DNA from: Alicyclobacillus fastidiosus
GTDB lineage: Bacteria; Bacillota; Bacilli; Alicyclobacillales; Alicyclobacillaceae
Length of the DNA stretch: 64,000 nucleotides
NCBI RefSeq assembly: GCF_026651875.1
Contig: NZ_CP104067.1
Coordinates: forward strand, 5,632,501 to 5,696,500
Direction of reading: 5' to 3'
Shown: piece after piece, positions 17,184 through 25,772 of the stretch
Position numbering within the stretch: position 1 is the first letter of the stretch
Layout: every line of letters begins with the position of its first letter
Translations under genes and position numbers: made by a program
The notes under the pieces: generated by a model
What the model was told of the DNA's origin: nothing
The model's database searches: none
Seen by the model: the letters and a program-made list of their open reading frames with translations, nothing else

Positions 17184-18752
17184 GTGGTCGCCGGTCTCCG
17201 GCGGCCAACCTATGCGTTCTGGGATGTGGAGAGCTTGAAAGAAACACAGACAAAGACCAAGCAGTTAAATCACTGTATCATCGGACTGGACATCGGCACG
17301 ACCACGGCGAAGGCCATCGCGTACCAAATGGATGGGACGGAAATCACGAGCGACAGCGAATTGGTCACCACGCGCACGGGGGAGGACGGGTCTGCCGTAC
17401 AAGAACCCGAAGCAGTTTACGAATCGGTTACGAAGGTGTTTTCCTCCGTCTGTAGAGGCGTAATAGAGCGAGGGCTATGTATTGATGCCATAGGTTTTAG
17501 TGCGGCCATGCACAGCCTGATTCCCGTCGACGCCGAGGACCAGCCGCTATTCCCCGCCATGCTTTGGCTCGATGCGCGGCCGTACCGAGAAGCAGCCGCA
17601 TTGTGGAGTAGCGATACCGGCAAAGACATCTACCACCACACTGGAACACCGATTCACGCGATGGCCCCAGTGGCGAAAATCGCATGGTTCCAAAGCGCGT
17701 ACAAAGATCTCGCACAGCGTACGGCGCGCTATGTATCGATTAAGGAATACGTCTGGCACCGCTGGTTCGGGGTATGGGAAGTCGATCACGCCGTCGCCGC
17801 TGCCACAGGCCTGTTCGACGGCGCAACGTTCGATTGGTACGCCCCTGCCCTTACATACGCGGGCATTTCTGCGCAGCAACTGTCCACCATCGTGCCCACC
17901 TCACACATTCGCAGCTTGGACGTCACGCCGTTTCTTGGCACATCAGAAGCCTCCTCACACCTGGTTCCGGTCTGTATCGGCGGGTCTGACGGAGTATTGG
18001 CGACCGTCGCGGCAGGCGCAATGTCTGGCAACCAGATGATCCTTACGATGGGCACGAGCTTGGCCATCCGCACGGGCCACGGGAAGCCGACATCGAACGC
18101 GGAAATCCGTGCATTCTCGTATCCGCTGGCTCCCAACCAGTACGTCGTCGGCGCGCCGAGCAACAGCGGCGGTGTCGTGCTCGATTGGCTCTATCGCAAT
18201 GTGCTGACCGAAGACGGCGCAGACTTCGACGAGCGGTTTCCCCGCCTCTGTGAAGAAGCCGCATCCCTATCGTCGGACGACTTGTTCTGCATTCCGTATG
18301 TGTCTGGCGAGCGGGCGCCGATATGGGATGAGTCCGCTACGGCGTCGTTTATTGGCCTGCGCAGACACCACCAACAAGGGCACCTGATGCGGGCCGCCAT
18401 CGAGGGCGTATTGTTTAACGCGTACTGGATCGCTCACCAGCTGATGGATTCCCTTGGAACCCCAAACCGGTTGATTGTGTCTGGCAAACTGTTCCAACAG
18501 AAGTGGGTTCGAGAGTGGACGGCGAATTTGTTCAACCTGGAGATTGAAGCGCAAGCGGAGATGGACGGGGCGACACTAGGTGCCGCAATGATTGCGAGTG
18601 AAGCCATCGGCGGACAGCTACAGATTCGACGTGAAGTGACACACGTCACGAGGCCACGCGCAGATGAACATGAGCGCCTACAGAAGAAATTTGAGCGCTT
18701 CCGGCGGCTTTGCGCAGTCGTCCTGCCGGAATCAACCATGCAGTCGCGTTGA
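17184..18752 (+). CDS. gntK: FGGY-family carbohydrate kinase, probably gluconokinase
   Basis: A kinase of about 520 residues in the FGGY family. IIGLDIGTTTAKA is the first phosphate-binding loop and the second-lobe motif reads GTSLAIRTG. LDWLYRNVLTEDG and YVSGERAPIWDE resemble Bacillus GntK, which phosphorylates gluconate to 6-phosphogluconate. The start is uncertain: GTG at 17184 has no clear ribosome site, and TTG at 17235 follows GTGGAGAG too closely. A small GC hairpin (17189-17203) sits in the gap after the permease gene. The 3' end overlaps the convergent lacI gene by 21 bp. Confidence 0.8.
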   Translation: MVAGLRRPTYAFWDVESLKETQTKTKQLNHCIIGLDIGTTTAKAIAYQMDGTEITSDSELVTTRTGEDGSAVQEPEAVYESVTKVFSSVCRGVIERGLCIDAIGFSAAMHSLIPVDAEDQPLFPAMLWLDARPYREAAALWSSDTGKDIYHHTGTPIHAMAPVAKIAWFQSAYKDLAQRTARYVSIKEYVWHRWFGVWEVDHAVAAATGLFDGATFDWYAPALTYAGISAQQLSTIVPTSHIRSLDVTPFLGTSEASSHLVPVCIGGSDGVLATVAAGAMSGNQMILTMGTSLAIRTGHGKPTSNAEIRAFSYPLAPNQYVVGAPSNSGGVVLDWLYRNVLTEDGADFDERFPRLCEEAASLSSDDLFCIPYVSGERAPIWDESATASFIGLRRHHQQGHLMRAAIEGVLFNAYWIAHQLMDSLGTPNRLIVSGKLFQQKWVREWTANLFNLEIEAQAEMDGATLGAAMIASEAIGGQLQIRREVTHVTRPRADEHERLQKKFERFRRLCAVVLPESTMQSR

Positions 18753-19748
18753 CCCGCCAAACACCAGGTTCGAGGCGATGGTTTTGACCTCAAAAGACAC
18801 TGTCTCGTCCGGTTTGCCGAGCCTCTGGAGCAGCATCTCTCCGGTCAGTGCCCCCATCGTATCGACGGGTTGCCCGACGCACGTCAACGAAGGCTGGACT
18901 AAGCCAGACCAATCGGGCTGATCGAAAGTGGCGAGCCCCAACTGGTTTGGGACTTGATAACCGAGTTGGACAAGCGCGGGATACAAGCGCATCATGAGGA
19001 GCCCATTGCCCGTATAGACGGCGATGGGTTCTTTTTTTGCGCCGTCCTCCACGGCGTTGACGACCACATCGAACGTGTCTTTCTGGTCGCGATCTACCGT
19101 GATGACCCAAGGCTTGATGGACCGCTTGTGGCACGCTTGCAGATAGCCCTGCAAGCGTTCCTTGCGGGTATGTACGCCGTCCTCTTCTTCAGTGACGTAC
19201 AGGACGCGCCGATACCCTTGCTCTAGGATGTGGGCAGTCAACTGCTCGGACGCTTCCCGGTTATTCGTGATGACGTTGGTGACACCTGGTACAGAATACT
19301 TGCGATCCACGAAGATCACCGGCATTTGGGTCGCGATGGCGGCCAGTAAATCGTTGTTCTGGCCCCCTGTCTGAAGGACCATAGCATCCACGCGCTGCGC
19401 CTGCAACGACTGCACCACCGCGCGTTCCCGGTCCGGGTTGCCAGCGGTTTCACTGACGAACAAGTGGTAGCCCGCGGGCGACAACGTCTGGTTAAGCGAA
19501 CGCATAAACCCCACGCAGAACGGATAGCTCATGTTGACGACCACGGCCGCCACAATCTTCGTCCGATTGCCTTTCAGGCCTTGCGCCAGGGCGTTGGGAC
19601 GGTATCCGAGGTCCCTGATCACCGCTTCTATCCGCCCGCGCGTCGCCTCGCTCATCGAGTCGTAGCGCTCGTTCAGAAAGCGGGAAACCGTGGTGATGGA
19701 CACACCGGCATGACGAGCCACATCTTGAATCGTGACGCGTTTATCCAC
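18732..19748 (-). CDS. LacI-family transcriptional regulator of the sugar-acid module
   Basis: A 338-residue repressor. The N-terminal helix-turn-helix TIQDVARHAGVSITTVSRFL (residues 6-25) and hinge YRPNALAQGLKG are followed by a periplasmic-binding-protein-like sensor domain. The late segment FDQPDWSGLVQPSLTCVGQP resembles the KdgR/sugar-acid branch. It probably represses the permease-kinase unit by binding the operators at 15669-15702 and is released by gluconate or a phosphorylated intermediate (inferred). It is transcribed toward that unit and may be cotranscribed with gnd, 89 bp upstream of it. Confidence 0.88.
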   Translation of the reverse strand: MDKRVTIQDVARHAGVSITTVSRFLNERYDSMSEATRGRIEAVIRDLGYRPNALAQGLKGNRTKIVAAVVVNMSYPFCVGFMRSLNQTLSPAGYHLFVSETAGNPDRERAVVQSLQAQRVDAMVLQTGGQNNDLLAAIATQMPVIFVDRKYSVPGVTNVITNNREASEQLTAHILEQGYRRVLYVTEEEDGVHTRKERLQGYLQACHKRSIKPWVITVDRDQKDTFDVVVNAVEDGAKKEPIAVYTGNGLLMMRLYPALVQLGYQVPNQLGLATFDQPDWSGLVQPSLTCVGQPVDTMGALTGEMLLQRLGKPDETVSFEVKTIASNLVFGGSTRLHG

Positions 19749-19837
19749 GTGTGTCCCCCTCCCTCGAACATCGTCCCTGTTCTACCAATGCCCTGCCCCG
19801 TCAGTTCGCCAACCTGGCTATGCTCAACAGGTCGACG

Positions 19838-20734
19838 TTACGCCTTCTCGACCGCGTGACCGCCAAACTGGTTGCGCAGCGCAGCCTGGACTTTGCCGGT
19901 AAACGTATCCTTGTCTTCCGAGCGGTAGCGCATCAGGAGAGACATCGTGATGATAGGAGCTGCAACTTGGAAGTTCAGCGCCTCTTCGACAGTCCACTTA
20001 CCCTCGCCAGACGAGTGCACGACACCCTTGATTTGCTCAAGGCGTGGGTCGTTGCGGAATGCCGCCTCCGCCAATTCCATCAACCAACCGCGAATGACCG
20101 ATCCGTTCGACCAGCAGCGCGCGACTTCCGCAAAATCGTAATCAAATGGGCTCTTCTCCAAGACTTCGAAGCCTTCGCCAATCGCCGCCATCATGCCGTA
20201 CTCGACGCCATTGTGAACCATTTTGCAGTAGTGCCCACTGCCGGCGCGACCGGTATACACGTATCCGTTTGGCACAGCGGTGTCTCGGAAGAGCGGCTCA
20301 ATCGTTTTGAACACCTCAGGGTCCCCGCCGATCATGTAGCACGCACCGTGACGAGCGCCTTCCGTCCCGCCAGACGTACCGACGTCGAAGAAGTAAACCC
20401 CGTGCTTGGAGAGGTCTTCTGCGTGACGAACGCTCTCTTTGTAGTGCGAGTTGCCACCCTCGATGATGATGTCTCCCTTGGAGAGCAGCGGCGTCAATTG
20501 GTCAATCAAGTTGTCGACCGGTTTACCATGAGGGACCATCACCCAGATGACGCGAGGGGTACTGAGCTTCTTCACAAGGTCTTGAATCGACGACGCACCA
20601 GTCGCTTTTTCTTGCGCCAAGCGCTGTACAGCCTGCTTGTCGAGGTCGAATGCGACGACGTCGTGGTTGTGATCCATCATATTCAGCGCGAGGTTGTACC
20701 CCATTTTCCCAAGCCCAATAATACCAATTTGCAT
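19838..20734 (-). CDS. gnd: 6-phosphogluconate dehydrogenase, short NAD-type (GndA/YqeC-like)
   Basis: A 298-residue enzyme that oxidatively decarboxylates 6-phosphogluconate to ribulose 5-phosphate. IGIIGLGKMGYN is the dinucleotide-binding loop, and VGTSGGTEGA and KMVHNGVEYGMM carry the substrate-binding and catalytic Lys/Asn residues. At about 300 residues it belongs to the short form, usually NAD-linked, not the 470-residue NADP form. AAGGATGGAGAG precedes the ATG at 20734. With the permease and kinase it completes gluconate entry into the pentose phosphate pathway. Confidence 0.9.
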   Translation of the reverse strand: MQIGIIGLGKMGYNLALNMMDHNHDVVAFDLDKQAVQRLAQEKATGASSIQDLVKKLSTPRVIWVMVPHGKPVDNLIDQLTPLLSKGDIIIEGGNSHYKESVRHAEDLSKHGVYFFDVGTSGGTEGARHGACYMIGGDPEVFKTIEPLFRDTAVPNGYVYTGRAGSGHYCKMVHNGVEYGMMAAIGEGFEVLEKSPFDYDFAEVARCWSNGSVIRGWLMELAEAAFRNDPRLEQIKGVVHSSGEGKWTVEEALNFQVAAPIITMSLLMRYRSEDKDTFTGKVQAALRNQFGGHAVEKA

Positions 20735-20817
20735 ATTTCTCTCCATCCTTTCTATCTGGAGCCGCCAAACATCGAGACTTCTGTTAATTATGCTCGATTT
20801 TGGGCGACTCATTGCGC

Positions 20818-20847
20818 TTGTATCTGTGAATCCTTTTCATGTATACT
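20818..20847 (+). promoter_or_regulatory. Promoter of udk
   Basis: TTGTAT (20818-20823) and TATACT (20842-20847) are 18 bp apart, about 30 bp before the ATG. Confidence 0.6.
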
Positions 20848-20879
20848 GCGTGACATTGTGCCAAAGGAGTGTCCGTACG

Positions 20880-21500
20880 ATGCTAATCATAGGAATCGCC
20901 GGCGGAACTGGCTCCGGGAAGACGTCTGTAGCGAGGGCTATCCTTGAACAGCTAGGTGCCGAACACGTCGTATTGATTTCCCAGGACGCCTATTACCAGG
21001 ATCATTCGAACCTGCCGTTTGAACGGCGCCAACAACTGAACTACGACCACCCGGACTCATTTGACAACGACCTCTTGCGTGAGCACCTGAGGGCGCTTCG
21101 ACGTGGGCAATCGATTCAGATGCCCATATACGACTTCAAGACACACGACCGGAAAGAGGAGACGATTCACGTCGCCGTCCGCCCCGTCATCGTTCTCGAA
21201 GGCATTCACGTCCTCGTCGACCCCGAGCTGCGCGAGCTGCTCGACATCAAGGTGTTTGTCGATACGGACCCGGACGTTCGCGTCCTGCGCCGCATTCGCC
21301 GCGATATCGAAGAGCGCGGCCGCAGTATCGAATCGGTGTACGAACAGTACCTGAGCACGGTGAAACCGATGCACGACGCGTTTATCGAACCATCAAAGCG
21401 ATTCGCCGACTTGATTATCCCCGAAGGCGGGGAAAACCAGATCGCGATTGCGCTGTTGACCACTCGCGTCAGCCAGTTCCTCAGCGAACTCGCTGAATGA
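20880..21500 (+). CDS. udk: Uridine kinase
   Basis: A 206-residue P-loop kinase phosphorylating uridine and cytidine to the monophosphates. GGTGSGKTS is the Walker A motif, LISQDAYYQD and YDHPDSFDNDLL bind the nucleoside, and RRIRRDIEERGRS is the lid with catalytic arginines. The length is standard. AAAGGAG precedes the ATG by 8 bp. Its stop codon abuts that of deoD within a perfect palindrome. Both genes serve nucleoside salvage. Confidence 0.95.
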   Translation: MLIIGIAGGTGSGKTSVARAILEQLGAEHVVLISQDAYYQDHSNLPFERRQQLNYDHPDSFDNDLLREHLRALRRGQSIQMPIYDFKTHDRKEETIHVAVRPVIVLEGIHVLVDPELRELLDIKVFVDTDPDVRVLRRIRRDIEERGRSIESVYEQYLSTVKPMHDAFIEPSKRFADLIIPEGGENQIAIALLTTRVSQFLSELAE

Positions 21501-22208
21501 TCATTCACTGATGGCCGTGTCCAGTGCGATTTCCATCATCTCGTGGAACGTGGTTTGACGCTCCTCGGAAGTGGTCGCCTCACCGGTCAGGATGTGGTCA
21601 CTCACCGTCAAAATGGATAGCGCTTTTGCGTTGAATTGTGCGGCCAATGTAAACAGGGCCGCACTTTCCATTTCCAGCGCCAGCACGCCAAAGTTTGCCC
21701 ATTTTTCGAGATCTGCCAGACCCTCGTTGTAGAACAGGTCGGCTGTAAACACGTTACCCACCTTGACCTGTACGTTTCTCTCCTGCGCGACTTGATATGC
21801 CTTGTACAAAAGGTCAAAGTTTGCCGTCGGCGCGTAATCCATCTGCCCAAAGCGAAGTCGGTTCACATTTGAATCGGTCGAAGCACTCATCGCCAGAATG
21901 ACGTCGCGGACCTTGATGTCCTTCTGAATGGCACCACACGTCCCCACGCGAATTAGCGTCTTGACGCCATAAGACTGCATGAGTTCCGTCGCGTAAATCG
22001 AGATGCTGGGCACGCCCATACCCGTTCCTTGCACAGACACAGGGACGCCTTTATACGTTCCGGTGAATCCATACATACCGCGGACTTCGTTATAGCAGAC
22101 TGGACTGTCGAGATATTTCTCGGCGATGTACTTCGCCCGCAGTGGATCACCAGGTAGAAGAATCCGTTCAGCGATGGCACCTTCCACCGCGCCAATATGT
22201 ACACTCAT
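21501..22208 (-). CDS. deoD: Purine-nucleoside phosphorylase
   Basis: A 235-residue hexameric-type phosphorylase that splits purine (deoxy)ribonucleosides with phosphate. LLPGDPLRAKYIAE gives the phosphate loop, GTGMGVPS and RVGTCGAIQ line the active site, and ALEMESAALF holds the ribose-binding Glu-Met-Glu. SDHILTGEATTSEE carries the catalytic Asp. GGAGGGGGG precedes the ATG at 22208. A -10 TATGAT lies at 22284-22289 on the minus strand. Confidence 0.95.
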   Translation of the reverse strand: MSVHIGAVEGAIAERILLPGDPLRAKYIAEKYLDSPVCYNEVRGMYGFTGTYKGVPVSVQGTGMGVPSISIYATELMQSYGVKTLIRVGTCGAIQKDIKVRDVILAMSASTDSNVNRLRFGQMDYAPTANFDLLYKAYQVAQERNVQVKVGNVFTADLFYNEGLADLEKWANFGVLALEMESAALFTLAAQFNAKALSILTVSDHILTGEATTSEERQTTFHEMMEIALDTAISE

Positions 22209-22300
22209 TCGAGCAACCCCCCTCCTAATTTTTCTCTGTAAAACCTCGGCTGCAACACTGCACATCGGTGGACAACCTTACCCATCATACCACGACACGC

Positions 22301-22328
22301 TTGCCAGTCTCCATGCGTTCGGTATGAT
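22301..22328 (+). promoter_or_regulatory. Promoter of dapH-dapL
   Basis: TTGCCA (22301-22306) and TATGAT (22323-22328) are 16 bp apart. The leader to the GTG at 22366 is short. Confidence 0.55.
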
Positions 22329-22365
22329 GGGGGATAGACAACTGTTACGCGAAGGAGACTGCCCC

Positions 22366-23070
22366 GTGAATTCTGCCGCAGAAATTATCCGTTACATCTC
22401 TGAAAGCAAAAAGCGCACACCCGTTAAGGTTTACCTCAAAGGCCGCTTTGATAACGTCACTTTTCCCGAGAACATCCAGTCTTTCATATCGGGCAACGCA
22501 GGTGTCCTGTTCGGTGAATGGGCCGACGTAGAGACGTTTTTAGCGCAGCATCAAGACGTCATAGACGACTACGTCATCGAGACAGACCGTCGGAACTCAG
22601 CCATTCCACTCCTCGACACGAAGGGTATTCAGGCCCGCATCGAGCCAGGTGCCATCATCCGCGACAAAGTATCCATCGGTGACAACGCCGTAATTATGAT
22701 GGGTGCTGTCATCAATATCGGTGCAGAAATTGGATCCGGCACGATGATCGACATGGGCGCCGTGCTCGGCGGCCGGGCAACGGTCGGAAACAATTGTCAC
22801 ATCGGAGCAGGTGCGGTGTTGGCCGGTGTGATCGAGCCGCCTTCGGCGAAACCTGTCGTGATTGAGGACGACGTGCTCGTCGGGGCGAACGCCGTCATTT
22901 TGGAGGGCGTGCGAGTCGGCAAAGGATCCGTCGTCGCCGCGGGCGCCATCGTCATCGAGGACGTCGCACCGGGAACGGTTGTGGCTGGCGTCCCTGCTCG
23001 CGTGATCAAGCAAATCCACGAGACGGACAAGTCGAAGATTGAAATCAAGCAGGAACTGCGCCGCTTATGA
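22366..23070 (+). CDS. dapH: Tetrahydrodipicolinate N-acetyltransferase
   Basis: A 234-residue left-handed beta-helix acetyltransferase of the acetylated lysine/diaminopimelate branch. The N-terminal DapH domain covers about 85 residues, and hexapeptide repeats (GDNAVIMMGAVINIGAEIG and onward) fill residues 95-205. EPPSAKPVVIEDDVLVGAN is the family loop. GTG at 22366 follows GAAGGAG. The stop overlaps the next gene's ATG, so dapH and dapL are coupled. Confidence 0.95.
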   Translation: MNSAAEIIRYISESKKRTPVKVYLKGRFDNVTFPENIQSFISGNAGVLFGEWADVETFLAQHQDVIDDYVIETDRRNSAIPLLDTKGIQARIEPGAIIRDKVSIGDNAVIMMGAVINIGAEIGSGTMIDMGAVLGGRATVGNNCHIGAGAVLAGVIEPPSAKPVVIEDDVLVGANAVILEGVRVGKGSVVAAGAIVIEDVAPGTVVAGVPARVIKQIHETDKSKIEIKQELRRL

Positions 23071-24206
23071 TGGATACGACCAGGCTCACGGACGTCCGCC
23101 AGTCACTTCATCGCATCCCAGAACTAGGGTTTGAAGAGCACAAGACGCAGGCCTTCCTCTTGTCGGTCATCGCCGAACTGCCGCAGGCACACCTGGAAGT
23201 CACCGTTTGGCGCACTGGCGTACTCGTACTCGCCCGCGGTGAGTCGCCGGCGCGAAGAGTCGCTTATCGGGCCGACATGGACGGACTCCCTGTGCGCGAG
23301 GAGACCGGTGCGCGTTACGCCTCCGTGCACGATGGAATGATGCACGCGTGTGGACACGACGTGCACATGACCATCGCGCTGGGCCTCTTATCTCATTTTG
23401 CCGAGCATCGGCCCATGGACGACATCCTTTTTGTGTTCCAGCCGGCCGAGGAGGGCCCCGGCGGGGCGCTGCCAATGCTACAATCGGACGAGTTTAAGCA
23501 CTTGCGGCCCGATGCCATCTTTGCCTTGCACGTCCAACCCGAGTTGCCCGTCGGCCAGATTGGACTACGTCCTGGCATCCTGTTCGCGAATACGTCAGAG
23601 CTGTTCATCGACTTGGTCGGCCGCGGCGGTCACGCGGCCTTTCCGCATCGCGCCAACGATATGGTGGTCGCCGGTGCGCAGTTCATCAGCGCCGTCCAGT
23701 CCATCGTGTCCCGCAATGTCGATCCGCTCGATTCCGCCGTCATCACCATCGGCCGACTGGAGGCCGGGACGAAGCAGAATATCATCGCCGAGCGCGCTCG
23801 CCTCGAGGGGACGATGCGAGCACTGTCGTCGGACACGATGGAGCAGTTGAAGCACCGGGTAGAGTCCCTGCTCGAAGGGACCGCCAAGATGTTCGACTGT
23901 ACGTACGAGCTCGATTACGGGGCCAACTATCATCAAGTGTGGAACGAAGAGCGGCTGACGGAGTCGTTTATTTCGTTTGTCGAGGAGAACGCGCTGGCGC
24001 GCGTGGAACGAGTGCCGACCGCCATGACTGGCGAGGATTTCGGGTACTTTCTGCGAGAAATTCCGGGCTTCTTGTTCTGGTTGGGCGCACAGTCCCCGTT
24101 CGGACTGCACCACGCCCGGATGCTTCCGGACCAAGCTTGTGTCGACGTGGCTTTGAAGGTGCTGGTTCCCTACTTTTCGGAGCGGGTCTATCTCCAATCC
24201 CTCTAG
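23067..24206 (+). CDS. dapL: N-acetyldiaminopimelate deacetylase
   Basis: A 379-residue M20D-type amidohydrolase that releases acetate from N-acetyl-LL-diaminopimelate. YRADMDGLPV and MHACGHDVHM carry metal ligands, QPAEEGPGGA the catalytic Glu pair, and MTGEDFGYFL the late metal-site Glu. The neighbouring dapH and the nearby PatA-type aminotransferase give the specific function, since the family also contains hippurate and IAA-amino acid hydrolases. It overlaps dapH by 4 bp. A symmetrical hairpin at 24214-24254 ends the operon. Confidence 0.92.
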   Translation: MMDTTRLTDVRQSLHRIPELGFEEHKTQAFLLSVIAELPQAHLEVTVWRTGVLVLARGESPARRVAYRADMDGLPVREETGARYASVHDGMMHACGHDVHMTIALGLLSHFAEHRPMDDILFVFQPAEEGPGGALPMLQSDEFKHLRPDAIFALHVQPELPVGQIGLRPGILFANTSELFIDLVGRGGHAAFPHRANDMVVAGAQFISAVQSIVSRNVDPLDSAVITIGRLEAGTKQNIIAERARLEGTMRALSSDTMEQLKHRVESLLEGTAKMFDCTYELDYGANYHQVWNEERLTESFISFVEENALARVERVPTAMTGEDFGYFLREIPGFLFWLGAQSPFGLHHARMLPDQACVDVALKVLVPYFSERVYLQSL

Positions 24207-24213
24207 ATCTATC

Positions 24214-24254
24214 GGTGCGAGTGCAGCAATGCGACTTGCGCACGCACTCGCACC
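24214..24254. terminator. Hairpin between convergent dapL and patA
   Basis: GGTGCGAGTGC (24214-24224) pairs with GCACTCGCACC (24244-24254). There is no clear T-run, so it may work in both directions only weakly. Confidence 0.55.
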
Positions 24255-24280
24255 AATGAACGAACAGCTCGCCCCTTGCC

Positions 24281-25444
24281 TTACGCCTGTGCCGTACGCC
24301 GCGCTACATACTGCCCGATGCGCGCTAGCGCAGCCTCAAGTTTCTGCTCTTCACACGCGTACGACAAGCGGATGTACCCCTCCCCCAGTGCACTGAACGC
24401 GTCACCCGGAACGACGGCAACCCGCGCTTCATGAAGAAGCGCCTGTGCAAACGCCTGAGAGCTTTGACCGGTTGTGGACACGTCGGGGAACGCGTAAAAC
24501 GCCCCGTCCGGTACCACGACCTCGAGCCCCATCTCCGTCAACGCCCGGACGACCATGTCGCGATTCTGGCGGTACTGTTCGCGCATTGGCTCGGCGTCCC
24601 GTTGGCCGTGCGAGAGCGCCTCGAGGGCCGCGTATTGGCTGATGGACGACGCACACGAGATGCTGTATTGCAGGACCTTCACCATTTGCTGTGCAATCTC
24701 TGCAGGGGCGAGCACAAAGCCAATCCGCCATCCTGTCATGCTATGCGATTTCGATAGTCCATGAATGACAATCGTCCGCGACCGCATTCCCGGCAGCGTG
24801 GCAAAGCTTACGTGTCCATCGGCGAAGTGCAACTCACTGTATATTTCGTCGGTGATGACGTAAACGCCCGTCGACTGAAGCACCGCCGCCAACGCCTCTA
24901 ACTCCTCGCGCGTGTAGGCAACTCCGGTGGGATTTGCCGGCGAAGGCAGCACAAGTACCTTTGTCCGCCGGGTGATATTCGCTTGCAACGTTTTGGACGT
25001 GACTTTAAATCCGTCGGCGCGGGTGTCGATATAGACCGGTTTTGCGCCGGCGAGAAGGACGATGGGCTCGTATCCGGGATAAGCGGGACCAGGAATCAGG
25101 ACTTCGTCACCAGGCTCCAGCAGCGCGCGCAAGCTGATGTCGAGTGCGTGGGTAGCCCCTGCGGTGACGAGAATCTCCTTCTCTGGGTGATAGTCGAGGT
25201 CGAACTTCGTTCCGTAGTACGCGTGAGCCGCCTGTAAAAGCGCTGGCAGTCCACGATTTGGCGTATAGGTGGTATAGCCCTTCTCAATCGCCGCCATCGC
25301 CGCCTCTTTTACGTGCTGCGGCGTCGGCCAGTGCGGCTGACCGATGGTCAACGACAAGGCGTCTGGGTACTTGGCGACGAGATCTGTAAACCGTCGGATG
25401 CCAGAGATTTGGATCTGCTCCGTCACTGGGTTGAGTTGGTGCAT
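24281..25444 (-). CDS. patA: N-acetyl-LL-diaminopimelate aminotransferase (PatA type)
   Basis: A 387-residue class I PLP aminotransferase. It opens with the PatA-like pattern QISGIRRFTDLV and LSLTIGQPHWPTP. PSPANPTGV, DEIYSELHF and HGLSKSHSMTGWRIGF hold the conserved Asn, Asp, Tyr and the Schiff-base Lys. In Bacillus, PatA supplies the amination step between DapH and DapL. Its location convergent with dapH-dapL supports this and completes the acetylase branch in about 3 kb. The ATG at 25444 follows CGGGGAATG. Confidence 0.88.
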   Translation of the reverse strand: MHQLNPVTEQIQISGIRRFTDLVAKYPDALSLTIGQPHWPTPQHVKEAAMAAIEKGYTTYTPNRGLPALLQAAHAYYGTKFDLDYHPEKEILVTAGATHALDISLRALLEPGDEVLIPGPAYPGYEPIVLLAGAKPVYIDTRADGFKVTSKTLQANITRRTKVLVLPSPANPTGVAYTREELEALAAVLQSTGVYVITDEIYSELHFADGHVSFATLPGMRSRTIVIHGLSKSHSMTGWRIGFVLAPAEIAQQMVKVLQYSISCASSISQYAALEALSHGQRDAEPMREQYRQNRDMVVRALTEMGLEVVVPDGAFYAFPDVSTTGQSSQAFAQALLHEARVAVVPGDAFSALGEGYIRLSYACEEQKLEAALARIGQYVARRTAQA

Positions 25445-25531
25445 AGCGCATTCCCCGTTTTCATACCAATTTGGCTTTAAACTAGACTACTGGAAGTATA
25501 GCACCGAGCGCGCGAAGCGTCGCTCGGGCAC

Positions 25532-25560
25532 TTGCGATGTGGTGTAATTCTTGATATAGT
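25532..25560 (+). promoter_or_regulatory. Promoter of the folD transcript
   Basis: TTGCGA (25532-25537) and TATAGT (25555-25560) are 17 bp apart. Transcription would begin near 25567, just before the riboswitch. Confidence 0.6.
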
Positions 25561-25592
25561 CGCGGAGGATAATCACAACAACAACATACGTA

Positions 25593-25664
25593 CAGCTGTG
25601 TGACTGGCGGTAAACGTGGAGCACCACGAGGGAGCACGGCTGCTAATTGTCGACCGCCTGGGCA
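25593..25664 (+). ncRNA. ZTP riboswitch (pfl motif)
   Basis: P1 pairs CAGCTGTG (25593-25600) with CACGGCTG (25635-25642). TGACTGGCGG is the conserved asymmetric loop, and CGTGG-AGCA-CCACG (25615-25628) is the internal hairpin. GGGAGCACG and the downstream CGACCGCCTGGGCA complete the pfl consensus and its pseudoknot. The motif senses ZTP/AICAR, a signal of low 10-formyl-tetrahydrofolate, and classically precedes folD, as here. Confidence 0.92.
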
Positions 25665-25695
25665 TATCAACCCCAGGTGGTCGTTTGCATTTTTA
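25652..25695 (+). terminator. Expression-platform terminator of the ZTP riboswitch
   Basis: GACCGCCTGGG (25652-25662) can pair with CCCAGGTGGTC (25672-25682), followed by a T-rich tail ending in TTTTT. The 5' arm is the conserved 3' domain of the aptamer, so ligand binding should prevent termination (ON switch). Confidence 0.85.
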
Positions 25696-25772
25696 CGCGT
25701 ATGCGAGCGCTTCGAGTGCACGCCAAATGGGAATGTTGATTCTAGCGCAGTCAAACGGAGAGGGCTGAAGAC

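Noticed and set aside
17189..17203. Terminator between the MFS permease and gluconokinase genes
   Set aside because: The GC hairpin is short with no T-run; the genes probably form one unit.
19751..20947. Long plus-strand open frame of about 400 codons across gnd
   Set aside because: It is antisense to a clear 6-phosphogluconate dehydrogenase and has no recognisable protein features.
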